Assembly: GCA_028710405.1 (NCBI GenBank)
Contig: JAQTUD010000003.1
Span: 1-36,999 of the forward strand
DNA length: 36,999 nucleotides
From: Candidatus Omnitrophota bacterium
GTDB lineage: Bacteria; Omnitrophota; Gorgyraeia; Gygaellales; Profunditerraquicolaceae
Direction of reading: 5' to 3'
Both the position numbers and the translations under genes were made by a program. Of the stretch, positions 1-10,754 are shown piece by piece; positions within the stretch are counted from its first letter, which is position 1; each line of letters opens with the position of its first letter. Below the pieces are notes generated by a model. It had not been told where the DNA came from. It worked only from the letters and a program-made list of their open reading frames with translations, and did no database searches.

Positions 1-4
1 ACAC

Positions 5-10
5 TATAAT
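5..10 (+). promoter_or_regulatory. possible -10 box (TATAAT) of a promoter for dnaK-dnaJ; -35 lies outside or at the window edge
   Basis: Exact TATAAT about 100 nt upstream of the dnaK start; the -35 cannot be seen. Confidence 0.35.
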
Positions 11-112
11 AGAAGAATTGCAAAAAGGTTACTTATTAAATGACCGGGTGTTGAGGACTTCAAAAGTAAAAGTTTCTAAAAAAACATAGAACAAGAAACA
101 AGGAGGGTAGAT

Positions 113-2041
113 ATGGCAAAAGTAATCGGAATAGACTTGGGAACTTCTAATTCAGCGGCAGCAGTGATGGAGGGCGGCAGGCCGGTGATCATACCATCGG
201 CTGAAGGCGCCGGTGTTGCATCAGGAAAGGCGTTTCCTTCTTACGTGGCTTTTACCAAAGACGGCCAGAAGCTTGTGGGGGAGCCTGCCAGGCGCCAGGC
301 GGCGATAAACGCCGAAGGCACTATTCAGGCAGCCAAGCGCAAGATGGGGACGGATTTTAAATTTAAGGTCCACGGCAATGAATACTCTCCTCAGCAGATC
401 TCCGCTTTTATCCTGCAGAAGATAAAGCAGGATGCCGAGTCGTATTTAGGCGATAAAGTGGAAGAGGTGGTAATTACCTGTCCCGCTTATTTTGACGACA
501 ACCAGCGTACCGCCACAAAAGACGCCGGTGAGATCGCCGGATTAAAAGTGCTGCGTATCATCAATGAACCTACCGCGGCCTGCCTTGCTTACGGTCTGGA
601 AAAAGCCGGTAAGGAACTTAAGATTCTTGTTTTTGATTTCGGCGGCGGGACCTTGGACGTGACCATTATGGAGATGTGGAAGGAAGGCGGCTTTAAGGTC
701 ATGGCTACCTCCGGCGACACGCAATTGGGCGGCACGGATATGGACAATGTGCTTATTGATTATATCAATAATGAATTCAAGCGCTCCACCGGCATTGACC
801 TTAAGAATGATAAGATGGCCACGCAGCGTTTACGTGAGGCCGCGGAAAAAGCCAAGGTTGAGCTTTCCAGCACGCTGACTACGGATATCAACCTTCCGTT
901 TATTACTGCCGACGCCACAGGCCCGAAACATCTTACAATGTCGATTAACCGCGCCAAATTAGAGGAACTGGTTGGTTCGATCATCGAACGCTGCCGGCAT
1001 CCTCTGGAGCAGGCCTTAAAAGACGCTAAAGCGGCGTTTGAAAAAGAAGGCGCCAACTTCGGCGAAAAAGGCGTGGATAAGATCATCATGGTTGGAGGCC
1101 CCACCCGGATGCCCATTGTGCAGAAATTTGTCGAGGATTATTTCGGTAAGAAGATCGAGCGCGGTATTGATCCGATGGAGTGTGTGGCCTTAGGGGCTGC
1201 GGTACAGGCGGCGATCATCAAGGGTGATGTAAAGGATGTGCTATTGCTTGATGTTACTCCGCTGTCGTTAGGTATTGAGACTCTGGGTGGAGTAAACACT
1301 AAGCTTATTGACAGAAATACTACTATCCCCACTCGCAAAAGCCAGATATTTTCTACTGCCGCGGATAATCAGACTGCGGTGACCATACGGGTCATCCAGG
1401 GCGAGCGTCAGATGGCCGATGCCGAGGGGAACGTGGAATTAGGCAGGTTTGATCTGGTGGGTATCCCTCCTGCCCAGCGCGGCGTGCCGCAGGTGGAGGT
1501 CGCTTTTGATATTGACGCCAACGGCATCGTGCATGTCTCGGCCAAAGACCTGGGTACCGGTAAGGAACAGTCTATCCGCATTACCGCCCCCAAGAAACTT
1601 TCCAAGGAAGAGATCGATAAGATGGTCAGGGACGCGGAAAAATTTGCCGCCGAAGACAGCAAGATCAAAGAAGAGGTCGAGGCAACTAACCAGGCGGATC
1701 AGTTAGTCTATGCCACCGAAAAGTCGCTTAAGGATTATGGCGACAAGGTAAATCAAGCTGAGCGCGCTAATATAGAGGCAAGCCTTAATGACCTCAAGAC
1801 TGCGATTAAAGATAAGAATATCGAGAGGATCAAGAAAGGTATGGAGGATCTGACCAAGGTTTCGCATAAATTGGCTGAAGAGATCTATAAACAGGCAGCG
1901 GAAAAACAGAAAAACTCCCAAGGACAGAAAGCAGAAGAGCCGAAAACCGAAGGGCCGGATTCCTCCACAGGCCAAGGTACCTCCAGCGGAAAAGACGATG
2001 TGATTGACGCGGAGTTTAAGGAAGAGGACGATAAGAAATAA
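113..2041 (+). CDS. dnaK: molecular chaperone DnaK (Hsp70)
   Basis: [10 protein letters not shown] start, [14 protein letters not shown], full-length 642 aa, acidic C-terminus [26 protein letters not shown] upstream. Confidence 0.98.
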   Translation: MAKVIGIDLGTSNSAAAVMEGGRPVIIPSAEGAGVASGKAFPSYVAFTKDGQKLVGEPARRQAAINAEGTIQAAKRKMGTDFKFKVHGNEYSPQQISAFILQKIKQDAESYLGDKVEEVVITCPAYFDDNQRTATKDAGEIAGLKVLRIINEPTAACLAYGLEKAGKELKILVFDFGGGTLDVTIMEMWKEGGFKVMATSGDTQLGGTDMDNVLIDYINNEFKRSTGIDLKNDKMATQRLREAAEKAKVELSSTLTTDINLPFITADATGPKHLTMSINRAKLEELVGSIIERCRHPLEQALKDAKAAFEKEGANFGEKGVDKIIMVGGPTRMPIVQKFVEDYFGKKIERGIDPMECVALGAAVQAAIIKGDVKDVLLLDVTPLSLGIETLGGVNTKLIDRNTTIPTRKSQIFSTAADNQTAVTIRVIQGERQMADAEGNVELGRFDLVGIPPAQRGVPQVEVAFDIDANGIVHVSAKDLGTGKEQSIRITAPKKLSKEEIDKMVRDAEKFAAEDSKIKEEVEATNQADQLVYATEKSLKDYGDKVNQAERANIEASLNDLKTAIKDKNIERIKKGMEDLTKVSHKLAEEIYKQAAEKQKNSQGQKAEEPKTEGPDSSTGQGTSSGKDDVIDAEFKEEDDKK

Positions 2042-3198
2042 TGATGTCTACCAAGCGTGATTATTATGAAATTCTGGGGGTCAAAAAGAGCGCGACCCTG
2101 GATGAGATTAAAAAGTCCTATCGGGAAATGGCTTTACGTTATCATCCGGATAGGGTGCCGCACGAACAGAAAAAGGAGGCCGAAGAGAAGTTTAAAGATA
2201 TCTCTGAGGCCTACGCTGTCTTGTCGGATTCCCAGAAGAGGGCGCTCTATGATCAATATGGCCATTCCGGAATTGACCAGAAGTATGCCTATGAAGATAT
2301 TTTTAAGGGAGCGGATTTCGGCAGCGTATTTGAGGGCATGTCTGATTTCGGGGTAGGAGGCGGGCTCTTTGATGAAATATTCAGCGATTTAGGTTATGAT
2401 ATTTTTGGCTCACAGGGCAGGCGCGGTTCACGCAGCCGGCGGGGGGCAGATCTACAAGTCGCCGTGGATATCACCTTAGAGGAGGCAGCTACGGGTGTAG
2501 AGAAGACCGTAAACCTATTGCGTTATGAAGCCTGCCCTACTTGCTCCGGGAGCGGGGCAAAGCCGGGGACGAAGAAGGCTACCTGCCCGGTATGTAAAGG
2601 CGCCGGCCGCACGGTAGTCTCACATGGTTACTTCCAGTTGGCCCAGGCCTGTTCGCGTTGCGGCGGAGAAGGGACGATCATTTCCTCTCCCTGTCCTGAA
2701 TGTCGCGGAGAGGGACGGGTGAAGATATCGCGGAAGATAAAAGTCAAGATCCCCGCCGGGGTAGATACGGATTCGCATTTGAGAGTAAGAGGCGAAGGCG
2801 AGGCAGGAAGCGCCGGAAGAGGAGATCTTTATGTTATTATAGAGGTAAAGCCGCACCCGGTCTTTACCAGGCATAATAATGATATAATCGCCCAGTTGGA
2901 TATCAGCCTGGGAAAAGCCATATTGGGGGGAGAAGTGGAAGTCCCCACTTTAGGCGCTAACGTAAACATGAAGATACCTGCCGGCACGCAGAGCGGGAAG
3001 GTTTTTCGCCTGAGAGAAAAAGGCCTTCCGGACCTGCACTCAAGCCAGATGGGCGATGAATTAGTAAAAGTGAATGTAGAGATACCTACCCGGTTGACTC
3101 CCGAGCAACGCAGGCTTATCGAAGAGTTTGCCCGGCTCTGCGGAGAAGATACTGATAAGAATAGTTTCACGGATAAGATCAAGAAGGCGTTTAAATAG
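2041..3198 (+). CDS. dnaJ: molecular chaperone DnaJ
   Basis: J domain with HPD (RYHPDRVP), four CxxCxGxG-type zinc motifs, C-terminal substrate-binding domain; overlaps the dnaK stop. Confidence 0.96.
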   Translation: MMSTKRDYYEILGVKKSATLDEIKKSYREMALRYHPDRVPHEQKKEAEEKFKDISEAYAVLSDSQKRALYDQYGHSGIDQKYAYEDIFKGADFGSVFEGMSDFGVGGGLFDEIFSDLGYDIFGSQGRRGSRSRRGADLQVAVDITLEEAATGVEKTVNLLRYEACPTCSGSGAKPGTKKATCPVCKGAGRTVVSHGYFQLAQACSRCGGEGTIISSPCPECRGEGRVKISRKIKVKIPAGVDTDSHLRVRGEGEAGSAGRGDLYVIIEVKPHPVFTRHNNDIIAQLDISLGKAILGGEVEVPTLGANVNMKIPAGTQSGKVFRLREKGLPDLHSSQMGDELVKVNVEIPTRLTPEQRRLIEEFARLCGEDTDKNSFTDKIKKAFK

Positions 3199-3208
3199 GA
3201 GCGAAAAA

Positions 3209-3454
3209 ATGCCAACCTACGAATATGAATGTACGCATTGCGGGCATACTTTTGAGGTTTCCCAAAAGATAACCGATAAGCATCTGGAGAAGTGCCCCAA
3301 ATGCGGTAAAAAAGTCAAGAGGCTTATTGCTTCCGGAGTAGGCGTGATATTCAAGGGGACAGGGTTTTACGCTACTGATTATCCCAAGAAGGGTAAAGGC
3401 CACGAAGCCAAAACCCCGGACTGTCCTAGAGGTTGCAAAGGCTGTCCGCAATAG
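3209..3454 (+). CDS. FmdB-family zinc ribbon protein
   Basis: MPTYEYECTHCGHTFEVSQ...CPKCGK; ATG at 3209 has an RBS (the supplied ORF start at 3128 is too early); Cys-rich tail CPRGCKGCPQ. Confidence 0.85.
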   Translation: MPTYEYECTHCGHTFEVSQKITDKHLEKCPKCGKKVKRLIASGVGVIFKGTGFYATDYPKKGKGHEAKTPDCPRGCKGCPQ

Positions 3455-3464
3455 TATATCATCT

Positions 3465-4754
3465 ATGGCTAAGATAAAACCTTTCCAAGCGGTAATTTAT
3501 AACCAGGAGAAGATCAAGGATCTCTCTAAGGTTGTTTGTCCGCCGTATGATGTGATCTCCGCCAAGCAGCAGGATTATTATCACGGCTTAAGCGAATATA
3601 ACTTCATTCATATACTCTTGGGTAAGGATATCTCTGGAGAGGATAAGTATGAGCGTTCCGCTGATTATTTCAAGGGTTGGCTTAAAAATAATATACTTAT
3701 TCGCGACCGTAAGCCTGCCGTATATTTTTATAGCCAGGATTATAAGGTCCGGGGAGAGAATAAGACCCGCCTGGGGTTTATTACGCTATTGCGCCTGGAA
3801 GAAGAAAATTCCGCCATATTCCGTCACGAACATACCCGCTTGGCCCCGAAAGAGGATAGATTTAACCTGATGAAGCAGGTAAAAGCAAATCTCAGCCCTA
3901 TCTTTGTTATTTTCTCTGATAAAAAGCGTATTATCCAACGCGTCTGGCAGAAGGACCTGCAGGGCCAGAAGCCGTTCATTGAGGTTACCGACCAGGACAA
4001 GGTAACGCATAGATTATGGAGAATAGAATCCGATGATGTGCTTTCTTATATGCAGGCGGGAATGGCAGAAGAAAATATCTTTATTGCCGACGGCCACCAC
4101 CGTTATGAAGTTGCCTGCGCATATCGGGCGATGATGTTAAAGGAAGGCCCCGGGAAACCTCAAGAGGAAGAGGATTTCAATTACGTTCTTACTTATTTTA
4201 CCAATACCGACGCCCGCGGGCTTTCGATATTGCCTTTTCACCGCCTGGTCAGGCTGCAACAGGGTCTGGATATCGAGGACCTGAAGCTGAAGCTAAAAGA
4301 TGATTTTGACCTGGAGGAGATCAAGGATAAAAGCCGTTTCTTTTTCCTCATGGAGAAAGGCGGACGTAGCGAGCATGTCCTGGGGATGTACAAAGACAAG
4401 AGATATTGGCTCCTGCGCCTGAAGAATGTCAGGATCCTGGATAAGATGGTCCCTGATAAGCCTAAGGAATACAGGTCGCTGGATGCGGTCATCCTGAATT
4501 ACCTGGTTTTAAAAAAGGTCCTTGCTTTCGGGGAACAGGATAACCAGAATATTACTTATGGGCCTTTTCCGGATGAATTCATAGAGAAAGTGGATAATGA
4601 TCCTTTTTCTATTGCGTTTTTCCTAAATCCAGTCAGAATAGAACAGATAATGGCGGTGGCCGAGAAGGGCGAAAGGATGCCGCCTAAGTCAACTTATTTT
4701 TATCCCAAGGTGTTATCGGGCCTGGTAATTAACAAGTTTGATTCTGCAATCTAG
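3465..4754 (+). CDS. DUF1015 family protein
   Basis: AKIKPFQAVIYN...VVCPPYDVIS, FRHEHT, FIADGHHRYEVA: characteristic DUF1015 motifs. Confidence 0.85.
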   Translation: MAKIKPFQAVIYNQEKIKDLSKVVCPPYDVISAKQQDYYHGLSEYNFIHILLGKDISGEDKYERSADYFKGWLKNNILIRDRKPAVYFYSQDYKVRGENKTRLGFITLLRLEEENSAIFRHEHTRLAPKEDRFNLMKQVKANLSPIFVIFSDKKRIIQRVWQKDLQGQKPFIEVTDQDKVTHRLWRIESDDVLSYMQAGMAEENIFIADGHHRYEVACAYRAMMLKEGPGKPQEEEDFNYVLTYFTNTDARGLSILPFHRLVRLQQGLDIEDLKLKLKDDFDLEEIKDKSRFFFLMEKGGRSEHVLGMYKDKRYWLLRLKNVRILDKMVPDKPKEYRSLDAVILNYLVLKKVLAFGEQDNQNITYGPFPDEFIEKVDNDPFSIAFFLNPVRIEQIMAVAEKGERMPPKSTYFYPKVLSGLVINKFDSAI

Positions 4755-4779
4755 TTAACTCCGAGCGAAGCGAGGCAAG

Positions 4780-5619
4780 ATGGCTCTGTTTGGCAAACCA
4801 AAATATACCATTGTAAGGTTAAAGAAGAAAGAGATCCCGGACGGGCTCTGGACTAAGTGCGAGGAGTGTTCCGAGACCCTTTATAATAAGACCCTGGATG
4901 AAAACTTGAGGGTTTGCCCGAAGTGCAATTACCACTTCACCTTAGGCGCCTACGAAAGGATAAATACACTCTTAGATAAGGATAGCTTCCAGGAGCTTGA
5001 TAAAGATATGTCTTCCCTGGATCCTTTGAATTTTAAGGGCCCCAAGACTTATAAGGAAAAACTGGCTGCCGACCAAAGCGCTACCGGTTTAAAGGAAGCC
5101 GCGGTATACGGAGAGGGATTAATAGAAGGCAAAAAGTTAGTCCTGGCGGTCACGGATTCGCGTTTCATCATGGGTTCTATGGGATCGGTCGTTGGAGAAA
5201 AGATCACCCGCGCTATAGAATTAGCTACTAAAAAGAGGCTCCCGCTGGTAATAGTCTCCGGATCAGGCGGCGGCGCCAGAATGTACGAAGGTATGTATAG
5301 CCTTATGCAGATGTCCAAGACCTGCGCGGCATTATCCTACCACCACAAAGAAAAACTCCCTTATATTTCCGTGTTGACCAACCCCACTATGGCCGGTGTC
5401 ATGGCTTCTTTCGCTGGAGTGGCTGATTTAATTATCGCCGAGCCAAAGGCATTGATCGGTTTTACCGGGCCGCGCGTTATTGAACAGACCATAAGGCAGA
5501 AGCTGCCTGCCGGTTTCCAACGTTCGGAGTTCCTCCTGGAACATGGCCTCATAGATATGATAATACATCGCAAGAGCTTAAAACAGACATTAAGCCATGT
5601 CTTTGACTATCTGAGTTGA
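4780..5619 (+). CDS. accD: acetyl-CoA carboxylase carboxyltransferase subunit beta
   Basis: N-terminal CxxC...CxxC zinc finger (CEEC..CPKC), GSMGSVVGEKITRAIE, SGSGGGARMYEG, GFTGPRVIEQT. Confidence 0.95.
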   Translation: MALFGKPKYTIVRLKKKEIPDGLWTKCEECSETLYNKTLDENLRVCPKCNYHFTLGAYERINTLLDKDSFQELDKDMSSLDPLNFKGPKTYKEKLAADQSATGLKEAAVYGEGLIEGKKLVLAVTDSRFIMGSMGSVVGEKITRAIELATKKRLPLVIVSGSGGGARMYEGMYSLMQMSKTCAALSYHHKEKLPYISVLTNPTMAGVMASFAGVADLIIAEPKALIGFTGPRVIEQTIRQKLPAGFQRSEFLLEHGLIDMIIHRKSLKQTLSHVFDYLS

Positions 5620-5657
5620 GAGATTAGCCGTAGGCCTAAAGACGAAGGAGCCAGGCA

Positions 5658-6770
5658 GTGGCGCAGGTAAGTCTAAGGAATATTTCGAAGATCTTTGAGA
5701 GTAACCATGGCTCGGTCAAGGCGGTAGATAACATTAGCTTAGGGGTTGAGGATAAGGAGTTTATGGTTTTAGTCGGCCCCTCCGGATGTGGCAAGTCTAC
5801 TACTTTAAGGATGATTGCCGGCCTGGAAGAAATAAGCCAGGGTGATATTTACATAGGGGATAAGAGGGTTAATGATGTCCCGGCCAAGGATCGCGATATC
5901 GCGATGGTCTTTCAGAATTACGCGCTCTATCCGCATATGACCGCTTTTGAGAATATGGCCTTTGGCCTGAGGTTGAGGGGGATACCCGGGGATGAAATAA
6001 CCCAGCGTGTAAATGAGGCAGCCCAGATATTAGGCATTAAACGTCTGCTTAACCGCCGGCCGCCCGAACTCTCCGGAGGAGAGAGGCAGCGCGTCGCCGT
6101 CGGTAGGGCCATCGTCAGGAAACCGATGGCTTTTCTTTTTGATGAGCCCTTAAGCAACCTGGATGCCAAAATGAGGGTGCAGATGCGCACCGAGATACAT
6201 AAACTCCATATTCGCCTGCAGGCCACTATAATATACGTGACTCATGACCAGGTTGAGGCTATGACTATGGGGGATAGGATAGCGATAATAAAAGACGGTA
6301 TCCTGCAGCAGGTAGCGGATCCCGCCACTATTTACGACCACCCAAAGAATAAGTTTGTCGCCGGATTTATCGGTTCACCTCCCATGAATTTCATGAACGG
6401 CAGGATCATCAAGAAAAACGGAAAATTATATTTTGATGAGGGTAAGATCCAGGTTAAACTTATTGAGGATATACATGAGAAGATAATTCCTTATAACGGA
6501 AGCGAAATAATCTTTGGTATTCGCTGCGAAGATATTTATGACAAGCTTTTTGTTTCCGAAGCCCCACCTGAAAATGTCATCCGGGCCAACTGCGAGGTAT
6601 ACGAACCGATGGGTTCAGAAGCATACCTGCATCTTAATACGGGCAGGCATGCTTTTATCGTCCGTGTGGGAGCGCACGATAAGCCAAAAGTCAATCAGGA
6701 CCTGGAAGTAGTTTTTGATATGAGCAAGGCGTACTTCTTCGATAAAAATAGCGAAGAGACCATCGCCTAG
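5658..6770 (+). CDS. sugar-type ABC transporter ATP-binding protein (UgpC/MalK/MsmX family), GTG start
   Basis: Walker A GPSGCGKST, signature LSGGERQRVAVGRA, Walker B FLFDEPLSNLD, C-terminal OB/MOI-like domain with GIRCED. Confidence 0.93.
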   Translation: MAQVSLRNISKIFESNHGSVKAVDNISLGVEDKEFMVLVGPSGCGKSTTLRMIAGLEEISQGDIYIGDKRVNDVPAKDRDIAMVFQNYALYPHMTAFENMAFGLRLRGIPGDEITQRVNEAAQILGIKRLLNRRPPELSGGERQRVAVGRAIVRKPMAFLFDEPLSNLDAKMRVQMRTEIHKLHIRLQATIIYVTHDQVEAMTMGDRIAIIKDGILQQVADPATIYDHPKNKFVAGFIGSPPMNFMNGRIIKKNGKLYFDEGKIQVKLIEDIHEKIIPYNGSEIIFGIRCEDIYDKLFVSEAPPENVIRANCEVYEPMGSEAYLHLNTGRHAFIVRVGAHDKPKVNQDLEVVFDMSKAYFFDKNSEETIA

Positions 6771-6804
6771 GCCATCTTTGGAGGCCTCGCCAAGAGAGAT
6801 TTTG

Positions 6805-8103
6805 ATGCCTGCGTTCGCAAAAAAAATCCTCTCCTCAAATATACGCCTGCGTATTTTATTGGCGTTGTTTTTCTTAGTATTTTTACCCGTATATATTACT
6901 TTTATTTTTAAGGCCCGGGCTTTCCCCGGGCTCTTTCTTTTCTACCTAATAAATGCCGGGATCATATTTTACCATTTCAATAAGTTTTCCCGCCAGAAAT
7001 ACCGCCTGCAGAGCCTAAGCCAGGACCTGCGGGAGAAAATGAATATCCTCGCCGTCTGGAATCTTCAGGAGAAAAAATATAACCTCGCCCTACACCAGAA
7101 GATAGAGCGTTATAATATGCTCAAAGATATCGTAGAACAGGTCAACCGTGATCCGTCATTAGACGCTGTATCCGAGAGCCTGCTATCTTTTACATCTTCC
7201 CTAATTCCCAATAATCAGGGGGTATGTGTATTGTATCTAATAGACAATGGGTTGGCCCCGGAGGCCTTTGAGGCAAAAAAAGAAAACAAGGGTCCAGGTA
7301 CCAGGGCAAAACAGGGAGATATATTCGATTATTGGGTGTTAAAACACCGCGCGCCGTTATTGATCGAAGATACAGGTAAGGATTTCCGTTTTGACCCGGA
7401 CAAACTTCCCAAAGGCAAAGATAGGGTGGTTTCATCATTGATGATCGCGCCGTTGGTAAGCGAACACAGGTTTCTGGGTATAATGCGTTTAGATAACCCG
7501 CAGGTAAATTTCTACTCCCAGGAAGATTTGAGGTTATTGGTGAAGATATGCGATTTAGGGGGCGCGGCCCTGGAAAACAGCCAACTCTTTGAAAAGGTCC
7601 AGGAGCTTGCTACACACGATGGCCTGACCAAGCTCTTTACCAAAGGGTATTTCCTGGAGCGCTTGAAGGATGAATGCGCCAGAGGATCTCAGGATAAGAC
7701 CGTTAACTCGGTATTAATGCTGGATATAGATTCCTTTAAAGATTTTAATGATAAGTTCGGCCATGCTGCCGGAGATATCGCGTTAAAGAGGATAAGCAAG
7801 GCCATAACTTTCTCTCTGCGTAAATTTAAAACCGCGATAATCAGCCGTTTTGGCGGAGAAGAATTCTGCGTTATGCTCACCCAGATAGCTAAACTTGAAG
7901 CCCTTGGCGTGGCTGAGGAGCTACGCCGCCAGATAGAACTGAAAAAAATACCTTTACGTAATAATCCTCAAGGAGTCACTGTATCTATCGGGGTAGCCAG
8001 CTTTCCCGAAGATTCTCAGAGTGAGGATGAACTTATCCAGAAGGCAGATAAGGCGATGTATAAGGCAAAGCAGGGAGGAAAGAACCGGGTATGTGGTATA
8101 TAG
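6805..8103 (+). CDS. membrane-anchored GAF-like + GGDEF diguanylate cyclase
   Basis: N-terminal hydrophobic helices, GAF-like middle, LDIDSFKDFNDKFGHAAGD, RFGGEEF; likely ATG at 6805 (supplied ORF starts at TTG 6778). Confidence 0.88.
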   Translation: MPAFAKKILSSNIRLRILLALFFLVFLPVYITFIFKARAFPGLFLFYLINAGIIFYHFNKFSRQKYRLQSLSQDLREKMNILAVWNLQEKKYNLALHQKIERYNMLKDIVEQVNRDPSLDAVSESLLSFTSSLIPNNQGVCVLYLIDNGLAPEAFEAKKENKGPGTRAKQGDIFDYWVLKHRAPLLIEDTGKDFRFDPDKLPKGKDRVVSSLMIAPLVSEHRFLGIMRLDNPQVNFYSQEDLRLLVKICDLGGAALENSQLFEKVQELATHDGLTKLFTKGYFLERLKDECARGSQDKTVNSVLMLDIDSFKDFNDKFGHAAGDIALKRISKAITFSLRKFKTAIISRFGGEEFCVMLTQIAKLEALGVAEELRRQIELKKIPLRNNPQGVTVSIGVASFPEDSQSEDELIQKADKAMYKAKQGGKNRVCGI

Positions 8104-9080
8104 CCGCCTTGGTTTTATTAACATTAGTTATATTTATTCTGGCTTTTGAAATTCTGAAGAAGGAATCCTCAAATTTAGGGGGTAGGGCCGGAAGCCTGCG
8201 GGTTGAATATGAGTTAGCCTTGCAGGATAATACAACTTTGAAAGCGGATAACGCCGCCCTGGAGAGGGTCGCGGAAGATACCGTCGCCCTTTATGAAATA
8301 ACCAAGGATATGCGTAAGACCTTAGATGAGAATAAGATATTCAGTCTCTTTAAAGAGCGTATAGATAAATACCTGCCCACGGTAGAGTGCAGATTTGTTA
8401 AGACCTCCGTTGAATCTTACGGATACGCCACTGTGCTGCCGTTGGTAATCCAGAAGGATACCATAGGCTATCTGGTGGCGGGTGATATCAAAGAGAAGGA
8501 CAAAGATAAATTTTATATTTTGGCCCAGCAGTTTTTGATCGGTATCAAAGGCGTTTTTCTTTTTAAAAAGATCCAGGAACTCAGTATTATAGACGGCCTG
8601 ACGCAGGTATTTAACCGGCGGCATTTCTTAGAGAGGCTAAGAGAAGAATTCCTGCGTTCTAAAAAGTCGGGCTATGACTTCTGTTTCCTTATGGTGGACA
8701 TAGACCACTTTAAAGATTTCAATGATCATTATGGCCACCTGGTAGGGGACGCGATCTTAAGGCAGGTAGCCGAAGTGATCAAGGAGAACATTCGTCAGGT
8801 GGATTTTATGGGTAGATACGGCGGGGAAGAGCTATCCGTGGTATTGACTGAAACTAATAAAGAGCAGGGGAGTTTTGTGGCCGGGCGTATCCGGCAGATT
8901 ATAGAAAAACATAAATTCCACATTTACGATGAATATATGCAGGTGACGGTAAGTATTGGCATATCTATGTTCCCGGAGGATGCCGCGGATCCGGCGGCGG
9001 TCATGGAGAAGGCCGACCTCGCCCTGTATCAGGCCAAGCAGGCAGGCAGGAATATGGTCTGCCTGTATAAAACTCCTTAA
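8091..9080 (+). CDS. membrane-anchored GGDEF diguanylate cyclase
   Basis: N-terminal TM, VDIDHFKDFNDHYGHLVGD, RQVDFMGRYGGEEL (RxxD I-site plus GGEEL); overlaps the upstream gene by 13 nt. Confidence 0.87.
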   Translation: MWYIAALVLLTLVIFILAFEILKKESSNLGGRAGSLRVEYELALQDNTTLKADNAALERVAEDTVALYEITKDMRKTLDENKIFSLFKERIDKYLPTVECRFVKTSVESYGYATVLPLVIQKDTIGYLVAGDIKEKDKDKFYILAQQFLIGIKGVFLFKKIQELSIIDGLTQVFNRRHFLERLREEFLRSKKSGYDFCFLMVDIDHFKDFNDHYGHLVGDAILRQVAEVIKENIRQVDFMGRYGGEELSVVLTETNKEQGSFVAGRIRQIIEKHKFHIYDEYMQVTVSIGISMFPEDAADPAAVMEKADLALYQAKQAGRNMVCLYKTP

Positions 9081-9135
9081 AGCACCAGTGATTATCACTT
9101 GCAATTAAGATATTTTTATTATAGAATACACCGAA

Positions 9136-10065
9136 ATGGAGAAAAAATTCATTCTCGGGGTTGACTTGGGAGCCACAAATCTAAGGGTCGCGCTTTTTGA
9201 TTTAGGCTGCGGGATTAAAAAGAAGGATAGTTTTAGTACCGTTGATTTCAGGAATAAGGAAGATTTGATCAGGGCGATTGTCTGCGGCGCAAACAGTATC
9301 ATAGAAAGAAGCGGCTTAGAGAGAAAGAATATTTTAGGTCTGGGTTTAGGGGTGCCGGGGCCGGTTGATGTAAAAAAAGGCATAATCCATTTCCTTCCTA
9401 ATATCCCCGGCTGGCGCCAAGTAAGAATAAAAAAAATCCTGCAAGAAAGATTGGGTATGCCCGTATCGTTAGATAACGATGCCAAACTGATGTGTTTGGC
9501 GGAATATAAGCTCGGACAGGCCCGTGGTTTCAAGAATGCTTTATGCCTTACATTGGGCACAGGTGTAGGGGGAGGGCTTGTGCTTGGCGGTCGTCTCTAT
9601 CGCGGAGCGGATAATGCCGCCGGAGAAATCGGCCATATCCCCATTAATGGAAAAGGCCCGCGCTGCAATTGCGGGGGTATTGCCTGTTTGGAATCATATA
9701 TCGGTAATCATAGAATTATGCATCGGGCAGCCGGAGTTTTTAAACGCAGGATAAGTTTGGAGGAGTTAAGCGCCCTGGCGAAAAAACAAAACAAGAAGGC
9801 TCTGCGTATATGGAGAGAGGCCGCCGGAAACTTAGGGATAGCGCTCTCTGGGGTCGTAAACCTGCTTAATCTGGATGCTATTGTTATAGGCGGAGGCGTT
9901 TCCGCCTCCGGCAGGATATTATTTGACACAGTAAGGCAGACAATTAAACGCCGGGCAATGTCAGTACAGGCCAAGCGCGTGAAAGTATTCAAAACAAAAC
10001 TTGGTAATGACGCCGGGTTAATTGGCGCGGCTATTTTAGTTAAAGAAGGCCGAAATATACTTTAA
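9136..10065 (+). CDS. ROK family sugar kinase (glucokinase-like)
   Basis: [37 protein letters not shown], zinc motif [12 protein letters not shown]. Confidence 0.9.
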   Translation: MEKKFILGVDLGATNLRVALFDLGCGIKKKDSFSTVDFRNKEDLIRAIVCGANSIIERSGLERKNILGLGLGVPGPVDVKKGIIHFLPNIPGWRQVRIKKILQERLGMPVSLDNDAKLMCLAEYKLGQARGFKNALCLTLGTGVGGGLVLGGRLYRGADNAAGEIGHIPINGKGPRCNCGGIACLESYIGNHRIMHRAAGVFKRRISLEELSALAKKQNKKALRIWREAAGNLGIALSGVVNLLNLDAIVIGGGVSASGRILFDTVRQTIKRRAMSVQAKRVKVFKTKLGNDAGLIGAAILVKEGRNIL

Positions 10066-10079
10066 AGAGGGGTCCGGGA

Positions 10080-10754
10080 GTGAAGATCTTTATTGATACC
10101 GCCAACGTCAAAGAAATAAAAGAAGCAACCCAGTTAGGCTTGATTGATGGGGTTACCACCAATCCTACCCTTATCGCTAAAGAAAAACGTCAGGCCCAGG
10201 ATTTGTTAAGCGAGATTTGTTCTTTAGTATCCGGGCCGGTGAGCGCCGAGGTAATCAGTCTGGATACCGCGGGGATGCTTAAAGAGGCAGAACATCTTTC
10301 CAGGATCGCCAAGAACATTGTGATCAAGATCCCTTTGATCAAAGAGGGCCTGAAGGCGGCCAGGGCCCTGGCCCAGGAAGGGATCAAGACCAACGTTACT
10401 CTTTGCTTCTCCGCATCGCAGGCCTTATTGGCCGCTAAGGCCCAGGCAACTTACGTCTCGCCCTTTATCGGCAGGTTAGATGATATCAGTCAGACGGGGA
10501 TGGACCTGATCCGGGATATAAAACAAATTTATTCCAATTATGGTTTTATGACCCAGATCATCGTTGCCTCGGTGCGTAATCCTATGCATGTAGTTAATGC
10601 CGCGCTTTTAGGCGCGGATATCGCTACCGTGCCTTTTAGTGTTATTGAGCAATTGATAAAACATCCGCTTACCGACATAGGTATACAGAGATTCCTGGAA
10701 GATTATAAGAAGATCCCCAAACAGCAGGCGGAATGCCCAAATTTAAAGTATTAA
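10080..10754 (+). CDS. fsa: transaldolase / fructose-6-phosphate aldolase (Fsa/TalC-type), GTG start
   Basis: [56 protein letters not shown]. Confidence 0.92.
   Translation: MKIFIDTANVKEIKEATQLGLIDGVTTNPTLIAKEKRQAQDLLSEICSLVSGPVSAEVISLDTAGMLKEAEHLSRIAKNIVIKIPLIKEGLKAARALAQEGIKTNVTLCFSASQALLAAKAQATYVSPFIGRLDDISQTGMDLIRDIKQIYSNYGFMTQIIVASVRNPMHVVNAALLGADIATVPFSVIEQLIKHPLTDIGIQRFLEDYKKIPKQQAECPNLKY

Noticed and set aside
1-112. CIRCE (HrcA) operator upstream of dnaK
   Set aside because: Looked for TTAGCACTC-N9-GAGTGCTAA; not present in the visible 112 nt.
1449-1706. Out-of-frame + strand ORF inside dnaK
   Set aside because: Arg/Ser-rich frame-shifted translation of dnaK; not a plausible protein.
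542-3215. Minus-strand ORFs antisense to dnaK/dnaJ (and similar ones throughout the track)
   Set aside because: They are shadows of well-identified + strand genes, with no recognisable domains, RBS or operon logic.
4755-4779. CTCCGAGCGAAGCGAGGC motif before accD as a regulatory hairpin
   Set aside because: Too short and weak a stem; GAGG probably serves as the accD RBS region.
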